Assembly (NCBI GenBank): GCA_001179505.1
Contig: CDMY01000310.1
Coordinates: 40,108-104,107 of the forward strand
DNA from: Vitrella brassicaformis
Lineage: Eukaryota > Sar > Vitrellaceae
Length of the DNA stretch: 64,000 bases
Reading direction: 5' to 3'
The notes under the pieces were generated by a model, which saw nothing but the letters and a program-made list of their open reading frames with translations, was not told the origin of the DNA and did no database searches. Below, piece by piece: positions 56,673 to 64,000 of this stretch (positions are counted from its first letter, which is position 1; the number at the start of each line of letters is the position of its first letter). A program made the position numbers and the translations under genes.

Positions 56673-59600
56673 ATGCGCGCCAAAACCCGGCCAGCGATCG
56701 CAGCACGGCAAGGGACAGGCAATAGCAGTAGCCCTATGAGTGGTCCAGGCGGCGGGAGGGGCCGCAGACGAGGCCAGAATGCACCACAGCCAACTCCCAA
56801 CATCGTTCATGAGGCTGACAGACTCCTCAATGGCGAGTACGTCCCAGGGAGCCTCCGGCGGTCCCATCGCATCGCGCGACAAGCCAACGTGCGGCGGGCC
56901 ACCCTCGACAAGACCACCATTCGGCTTAAGAAGCTGTCAGAAGAGAAGCTGAATCTGCTGAAGCAGATGGAGAGGGGAAAACCACTTAGCGTGGAGGAGA
57001 AAGTGGAGCTTGAGAGGCTGGAAGCGGAGCTGGTAGATCCCAGATGGAGCAACCAAGATGAAACATGGAGTGAGTGAGTGAGTGAGCCAGAAGGTTGGGC
57101 TGATGATACATATGAGTGGGTTGGCGGTCTCTCTCCCTCTTTGTTTTGTGTGTGTGTTTTGTGTGTGCGCTGCTCATTCAGGGAAGGCCTTCATCGACAC
57201 GGGAGGCTTCCACGCGATCAAGGTAAGCATCACATCGCATCACCGGCTTCTATCCTGACTGACCATGTGTGTGTGTGTGTGTGTGAATGTCGCAGAACGA
57301 GTATCTGTTTTGCAAGGATCTGTTCCCACGTTGTGCCCTTAAGCTGCTACAACGCCTTTGGTAAGCAACACACACATACGATATGTCCGGTGGATGCGAT
57401 GGGATGCGGTTCGTTCAGGGATCATCTCACCCGGAGGGACGCGCTGCATTGCTTGGACTTGCTCGGCGACGAGGAAGGTGTGGTGGACTGGGCGCCAGCC
57501 CCAGGAGGGTGTGGAGAGATCATCAACGAATGGGTCGTCGAGTGTGAATGCATGCTGGTGAAAGTGGTCAGGCCTGGGGGCTGGCAGCCTGCCAATGGCG
57601 ATGGCCTGATGGCGGGACTTGTCAAGCAGGAGCCTATAGAGGGACAGGGGGCTGACGAGGGTGAACAGGTGAGTGAGGTGGGGGTGGGGGAGAGAGGAGC
57701 ATCGACACGTAAGGATTATTTATTGGGTTGGGTGGATGTCTGTGTGCGTGTGTGTGTGTGTGAACAGTTGGATGAGGGTGAGTTTGACGAGGATCGCATC
57801 ATGGACGGAGAGGAAGACGATGTGGCCATGGTCAGTGAGTGAGTGAGTGAGTGAGTGAGAGAATGAGCGACGACAGGCACATAAATGTCTGGCCACACGC
57901 GGTGCACATGCTGCTGTTCTCATTTCAGGCTGACGCGGATGCGGATGCGTCGCCCGAGGCGGAAGACAACTTGGATGAGGACACCGACCAACAGGTGGGT
58001 ACAGTCCGTGTGTGGGAGGGGGGATGGATGACGCACATGTCAGTCATGTGGAAGCGTCAACGATACCAATCGCATCGCTGGTGTGTATCTGTTGGCGGGG
58101 CGGCAGGATGGTGCCCTCGTAGCCGACGTCGGCGATGGTGATGGCGATGGTGGGGCTGCTGACGACAGAATTGGCCAATCGCCACGGTTGAATGCGGTGG
58201 GTATCACACACACACGGACAGACAGACAGACACACGGACAGACAGACAACATGGCCCATCCATCCCTCTCCCTCTGTGTGAGCCCTTCTGTCAGGCTAGT
58301 GCTGCCGCTGGTAGTGGTGCTGCTGGTGCTGCTGATGGCGCCGCGCCCGACTCACCGATGGACGTGCCCATCGTTTCCCCCAAGCAAGAGGCCGACACAC
58401 CCATGGTACCCTAGACACACACACACACACACGGAGAGAGAGAGAGAGATCCATGCATCCCTCTCTCAGGAGCACCCCGACGACCACTCCACCGTGCGCA
58501 TGGTGGCCACCATTCGCGACGACATCATCACCCACCCCTCCGAGAACGAGCACCTGCCCACTGTCAAGACAGAGACCGAGACAGACGCAGACGGCCGCGT
58601 CATCAGCACCACCACCACGCCCATTCCCCCCCTGGAAGAGTGCCACAGCATTGCCAAGGCCTTCTACCAGCAGCACATGCACAAAGCCTTCAAACAGACT
58701 GGCTGGCGTGTGGCCCGGGAGATGCTGAGGTGTCTGCTTAGTGAGGACGACTTTGCCTATCACGCGTGGCGATGGGCGAGGTGGTGCCTGAAGGCGGGGC
58801 CTGGCACAGGAAAGCCCCCCGATTTCTGCCAGCTGGGGGTCTTTCGAAAGGTACGTGGGCTGACGTTTTGACGGCTGACGGACACGCGCCCCCATGTGTG
58901 TCGTGTGGTGTGTTGTTCAGGTGGTGGTTCGATTTGAGAATGGCGAGACGCAGGTGTGGCAGCTCGATGGGGCCGAGATGGTGTACTCGCATAGCAAAAA
59001 GGGCGTGGCCGAGCTCATCGACGTCACCACACAACAGGACCAGGTGGACTTGCCAGCGGCGCACATCAAGCAGGAGCAAGAGGCCGGCATCGAGGAAGAG
59101 GGAGAGGGAGATAAAGATGACCGAGACCACGGCGAGGAGGGCGGTGGTGAGACTGGCAACGACATGGACGAGGAGGCATCACCACAGGTCAGGTTTTTAG
59201 CCGAGAAGAGGTTCATCTGGCATCATCATGCATATCCTCATGTGTGTTGTCTGATGGGTTCATGGCATGCAGGCTGGTGTGCACGGCGACCCGGTTGCCG
59301 ACAACACGCCCCCTCCCCCAGACAACATCCCGCCTGCCGACCTAGGCAAGCACACCATCCACCATCCACACACACACACACAGACACTCTCTGTGTTCGT
59401 TAAGGTGCCCCAACCTCCCCCTCCCCTGCCGCCCCCCCTGCTGCTCTTCGTCGCCACGTGCGGATCAGACCCATCACCATGGACGAGTGGCGGGATAAGC
59501 ACGAGCCCGACATTCGCCAGACATTCGAAGAATTCTGCAGAGGAAAGGGTGAGTGGCCACACAGAGAGAGAACCCACAGATGGATGGATGGATGTGTGTG

Positions 59601-62583
59601 GTGTGGATGGATGCAGCCTCCTCCTCGAGCAACGCGCTTGGCGCCTACGCAGTGATGCGCTTCACCGACAAGGACATCTGGCACATTGAGCCGCAGCCCA
59701 TCCCCGGCCAGCTGACAGGCAAGGACCTGGTCCATCCACACGTCATCAGAGTCACCTTTGCCCACAACGAGACCAAGACCCTCACCGATTGGATGCGCAA
59801 AAGATCGGACGAGAAGACGTTCGAGCGGCACTTTCGCCTCGTTTTCGACCGCTGGTTCCATCGGCACAAGGCGGCCATTATGCATGGGCTGGGTGTGAAT
59901 CTGCTGCCCCGTATGCCACGTGACCGGGAGATGGTGGCTCGTGCTCGTGCTGCTGCTGCTACCGCTGCCGGTGGTCATGCTGATACACCCGCCCCTGGTG
60001 CGGTGCGCACCGCACGTCTCTCATACTGGCCTCTGTGTACGTACACTGATCTGATGGATGGACATCGATCATCGGTCTGTTTTCAGGTGCTGCCGAGGTG
60101 GCCGCGCGCCATGACGACACGGCGGAAGCCGAAGAGCGGCGCCGGAAGCGCAAAGAGAGACGGCGGCTGGAGGTAAGGGCAAAACAGACACACTCTTTCA
60201 CACACGCATAAGTTGTGTGTGTGGATGTGGGTGTGTATGGTGCTCAGAGAGCACAGAGGGAGCAGGCAGAGGGTGGTGCTCCTGCGAACGGCGTGGTGCC
60301 TTTGGTGGCCGTCAAGATAGAACCAGGAGTGGAGCAAGCGGCATCGGTATGAGACAATCAGAGAGAGAGACAGGGGGGACATACATACACCCGCACGCAT
60401 GTCCGTGACAACGCGTTGCATCCAGTGATCGCGTTAATTGTGTTGCGTGTGTGTGTGTGTGCAGGCGGCCTTCACGCCTGTGCCGATCAGGCAGGAGCCC
60501 ACGGATGAGCACGAATATGAGCCGACGCACCACCCACAGCCGCAAGCACAGCGGCCCTTCGTGCCGATCCCACCACCCATCCCCATCCCACCACCACAGC
60601 CACGTGAGCACATACAGCACCACACACAGCAAGCCAAACCCACTCATACGCATTATAATGGCCGTCTGTCTCATCCGCTCAGTGGTCGGCGACGGTCTTC
60701 CCCCTCATGTGCAACCCACACCCCTGCCAGCAGGAGCAGCATCACCAGCAGCAGCAGCAGCGGACGGCTCGGAGCCATCCCCGGCCAACAGCAACCGCAA
60801 CAACGGCACCAAGCGCAAGAAGAACTTTGCGAGTGGCGTGTCGATCAAGAAGACCAAGAAAGCCAAGAAGAAGGCCGCTGCAGGGGACGGCAGAGGGGAG
60901 GGAGAGGGACAGGGACGGGGGGCCGACATTCCCGCCAATGAGGCGGCCGATGCGCCGCCTCTTCCGCCCATCAACAGCAACGGCTGGTCCATCCCGCCCC
61001 CTCCGCCTCCTCCTCTGGGGCTTCACCACTCCTATGGCCAGCTGCAGCCGCCCCCGCCCCCGTACCCTCCCCCGCCATATGCGCACAGCACGGCTGACCA
61101 ATACGGCTATCAGCCGCCACCTCCACCACCCTTGATGCCGATGCCGCCCCACCAGCCCTACCAGCCACCCATGTCGCACAACGGTCCCCACATGATGGAC
61201 GGTGATGGAGAAGAGGATGATGATGATTTCGACAAGCTGTGGGCGGACGGGGCCAAGGGGCAGCCGCATGATGAGATGACTGACGCGCACATGCAGCACC
61301 AGCACCAGCACCAGCATCATCACCACCACCACCAGCAGCAGCAGGAGAGCGGTGCGGCGGCATCGGCCGCTGCCGCTGCTGGATTGGAGCACAAGGGCGA
61401 GGAGGAGTCGATGGTGGCCGAAAAGCAGGACACATGGCAGCAGCAATCGGCAGGTCAGCCCGGCCCTCAGCCCAGCAGCAAGAGGGAGGAGGAGGGCGAG
61501 ATCCCCGAGGTCCCCGACCACCCACCCAGTCACACTGGGCCCACCCAAGGCGCCCCCACCACTACCGCAACCGCCAAGGTGACCCTCCGCGTCTTGGCCG
61601 AGGCCAACAGTGACCCGAGCAGCCGCTCGCCGCCGTTCGACTTGGTGAGGCTCCGGGGGGTTCTCAGCAACATCGAGCGGCGCTCGAGTGACTTCGGCTA
61701 CATCAGGAAGACTGGTGACCACACTCCCACTGCAGCGACCCTTATCACCACCCTGTCCGAGTCAACGAGACGCCCAGAGATAACGGTGGGTGAGACGGTG
61801 GATGGATGGATGGATGGACATGCCTGTGTGTGTGTGTGTGTGTGTGTGCAGGTGAGCATGGAGGGCCCGATCGACAAGGTGGCAGAAAAGGCCACCAGCC
61901 TGCTCAGCACGTTCGAGCGGGGCGTCGATGAGGAAGCCATCCCCCCCGTTGTGCTCGACGCCCAGGCTGCCAAGCAGGAGAACAAGCGACGCGGACGGAT
62001 GAAGGGTGTCCACATCATGTTCGAGACGTCCCGCGAGCAGCTCATGTGCGCCCGGCTGCATCTCGAGCAACAGACGAGCAATGAGGTGGGCGGCAAGGGA
62101 GGATTTGGCAAGCAGTACAAGGATGAGGTAGGCCGCTCCATCGGCCATTACCAGGAGAATCCATCGGGCGGCTTCTCGTGGCGGGGCTCGGCAAGCTCCC
62201 TCTTCGTCAAGCTGTCCGCCGACTCCCTGGCTGCCTTCAACCCATCCATGGTGATCGGTGACGGCTTCGACGAGACCATGTGCGTCGTGCGCTTCTACGA
62301 AGCCCACGGCGTTCTTTCGGTCCCTCGTGCAGCGACGAGGCCGTGGGAGCACGTGCTGTGTGCCGGCAGCCACATGGACCACCGTCGGATCGAGGTGCGT
62401 TACGGCTTGTCCAACCCAAAGCCCGCCAACATCAAAGGAGGCACCATGAGTCACACCTGCCCCACCCTGTTTGTGAGGATGGAGGGACGGGATTTGCTGC
62501 CGTTTTTGCTTGAGAGCTACCCTGTCGGGGAGGGGGGCGGTGTGGTGGACGTGGATATTGTCAAAGCCCACAATTGGCCGTAG
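56673..62583 (+). CDS. Large low-complexity, probably nuclear, protein with repeated SUMO-consensus motifs
   Basis: Unrecognised. Eighteen exons join in frame to about 1,495 residues: 56673-57069, 57182-57222, 57296-57360, 57419-57668, 57768-57830, 57929-57994, 58107-58196, 58295-58405, 58470-58850, 58921-59187, 59273-59345, 59405-59548, 59617-59997, 60087-60172, 60248-60346, 60465-60603, 60683-61785 and 61852-62583. The N-terminus is basic with a coiled coil (KKLSEEKLNLLKQMERG). Between acidic linkers lie globular parts, for example RIRPITMDEWRDKHEPDIRQ and TFERHFRLVFDRWFHRHK. Motifs of the form hydrophobic-K-x-E recur: LVKQEP, TVKTET, HIKQEQ, VKIEPG. Then come a nuclear-type Lys cluster (KRKKNF..KKTKKAKKK), Pro, His and Gln runs, and a conserved-looking C-terminal ~350 residues. 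One intron (donor 59346) seems to be GC-AG. Confidence 0.7.
61290..61345 (+). repeat. CAC/CAG run coding His/Gln tract
   Basis: Triplet-repeat region coding HQHQHQHHHHHHQQQQ inside the large low-complexity protein. It is likely to vary in length. Confidence 0.8.
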
Positions 62584-63355
62584 CAGTACTACCAGCGATC
62601 GATCGATCGGTGCTGGTGGGTGGGTGGGTGCGCGTGGGGGGGAAGGGGGGGGTGCCAGCCTGTGTGTGTGTGATTTAGGTCTGTGTGAGTGGATGGGATG
62701 GGTCTGCCTGATAGCGATTTGCCTGATCTGATGGATGCACGACAGATAGAGAAGACAGACAGACAGACAGGTGGATGGACGGACAGGTGTGTGGGGTCGA
62801 TGAACAGCTATTCTTGGCCGAGTGTGTGTCTGGTGTGTGTTCCATTCCTCCGTGGGTGGGGACACTTGGCCGATTTGCAAGCCATTGCATGTACCATATG
62901 TATGTACCGATGGATGCAGTCACAGTGCCTTAATTGTTGTGGTGTCGACACATGAGTGCATTGAATGCATTCGTGTGTTGTCAAGTCCCTCTTGTCGAGC
63001 AAGTGTCTCGTGCACTTGTCGCGTGCATGGGAGGCCACCTCTCCGTTAGGGGCGCCAACACGACACACGAAGGCATCATCACGTGCAAACGGACGGACTG
63101 ACCCATGTCTGCGTGAATGAAAAAATGGATGGATGGATGGAGCAGACACAAATGGATCTCTGGCTGAGAGTTGAACGGTACTAGTCCACATAGTTGACTG
63201 CCCCACACACACACAACCGGTCGGCCGGTCACCATGCCGAGGGTGTGACTGGCGGAACAACAAACGCCTCTCCACTGACTGTGTTAACCGCGGCGCCAGT
63301 GGCTCTAGGGCTTGACGTTAAATCCCACCCGTAGATCCTGCCGCATTATCTCGTG
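62584..63355. other. Intergenic region before the methyltransferase
   Basis: It holds GGTG and GACA simple repeats (62610-62650, 62750-62775) and an ATGGATGG run (63125-63140). Open frames are short and none has a motif. No RNA gene is seen. Confidence 0.5.
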
Positions 63356-64000
63356 ATGCAGAGCTGTGCCGATCCCGTAGAGGCCTACGATGACCCCCTC
63401 TTCTCTCGTTGCTACGACAGGATGGTGGCTGCTCTTCCGAAAAGCCTTGAGGTGGGGAAAGATGTCCAGCTTGCGGCTACGCTGCTTCCGGAGGGAGGAG
63501 CGCGCATCCTAGACGTTGCAGCAGGCAGCGGCAGGGTGGCCTTTGGCCTGGCGTCGCACTTTCCGAATCGTCCTCTGGAGATCAATCTCCTGGACGCTTC
63601 CCAGGAGATGCTCTCTCGCGCACGGGAGCAGGAGCCTCCGCACACGGCCTGCCGCTTCTCGTATATGCATGGCGACATGAGCGATCTGGGGAAGATCCTC
63701 GCTGACGCCCCACGCTTCGACCTCATCATTCTCACTGCGGGGAGCATTCACCATCTTCTGGAGGAAGGAGAGAGGAAGGGGCTCTTTGAAGGCTTGGCCC
63801 AGCTGGTGGAGCCTCAGAGGGGACGCCTGCTGCTCACAAGGCTCGCCGATGAGGAAATTATTTGCGCGGAGGAGACAGCAGATGCCACAGTCCAGCTGGC
63901 CCCCGGCGTGACGAAGCGCATCCTGCGTCAGGAGAAGCAGGAGTGCTCTAATGGGGACGCGGTGGTGCACACGGAGTTTGAGGTCTCGGAGCAAGGGGAG
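63356..64000 (+). CDS. Class I SAM-dependent methyltransferase, 3' end off the window
   Basis: An uninterrupted frame of 215 codons starts at ATG 63356 (MQSCADPVEAYDDPLFSRCY) and runs off the right edge. Motif I, the SAM-binding loop, is RILDVAAGSGRVAFGLA; a motif II-like acidic residue is in INLLDASQEMLSRA; motif III/IV is FDLIILTAGSIHHLL. The layout is that of small-molecule methyltransferases of the Methyltransf_25 kind; the substrate is unknown. There are no introns or TG-rich tracts over 645 bp, unlike almost every neighbour, so a retrocopy or a transferred bacterial gene is possible. The start is chosen because the methyltransferase N-terminus (YDDPLFSRCYDRMV) follows it directly. Confidence 0.78.
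   Translation, partial: MQSCADPVEAYDDPLFSRCYDRMVAALPKSLEVGKDVQLAATLLPEGGARILDVAAGSGRVAFGLASHFPNRPLEINLLDASQEMLSRAREQEPPHTACRFSYMHGDMSDLGKILADAPRFDLIILTAGSIHHLLEEGERKGLFEGLAQLVEPQRGRLLLTRLADEEIICAEETADATVQLAPGVTKRILRQEKQECSNGDAVVHTEFEVSEQGE

Overview
The window is nuclear DNA of a GC-rich, intron-dense protist. Genes have about 2 to 34 short exons. Introns are short and carry long (TG)n or (TC)n tracts just before the acceptor AG. Two proteins start with a signal peptide followed by a Ser/Thr/Arg-rich leader, as expected for a plastid inside several membranes, and there is a short TTTAGGG-type telomeric tract. Together these suggest a photosynthetic alveolate such as a chromerid alga (Vitrella-like). 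That assignment is inference. All gene models were spliced by hand: exons join in frame with GT-AG borders, or GC-AG where stated.

Layout, left to right. (1) 1-7.5 kb: the 3'-truncated end of an unknown minus-strand gene; a short-chain dehydrogenase; a CGFS monothiol glutaredoxin with plastid-type leader; a secretory coiled-coil protein with a C-terminal membrane anchor; a small one-TM coiled-coil gene with a frameshift. (2) 7.8-23.5 kb: a duplication hub. Two pacifastin-like secreted protease-inhibitor genes sit in 1.4-kb inverted-repeat arms 11 kb apart. Between the arms lie a single-exon unknown gene and a 34-exon gene for the proteasome adaptor ECM29. Directly beside the right arm is the degraded copy of a second inverted duplication whose parent lies at 29.3-30.7 kb. 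(3) 24-31 kb: an S1-family serine protease, the thiazole synthase THI4, a small secreted Q/N-rich protein and an orphan gene. (4) 31-40.3 kb: a 2,140-residue MYND zinc-finger protein, divergent from a histone stem-loop-binding protein (SLBP). (5) 40.3-41.3 kb: an array of 115-bp hairpin repeats interrupted by a 300-N assembly gap. (6) 41.4-51.6 kb: an HDHD2-like HAD hydrolase, a DGAT2-type acyltransferase, an intact paralogue of the frameshifted 1-TM protein, a KMO-like FAD monooxygenase, and a divergent pair of FCP1/NIF-type phosphatase paralogues. (7) 51.9-64 kb: two large unknown basic or low-complexity proteins transcribed divergently, the second rich in SUMO-consensus sites, then an intronless SAM methyltransferase running off the end.

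There is no single operon-like pathway. The recurring theme is local inverted duplication: the pacifastin pair, the orphan/QN-rich block and the phosphatase pair are all head-to-head or inverted copies. The most novel content is the pair of two-domain pacifastin-like inhibitors, whose two reactive loops look trypsin-type and chymotrypsin-type, in the same window as a trypsin-fold protease. The hairpin array is the second most novel item.
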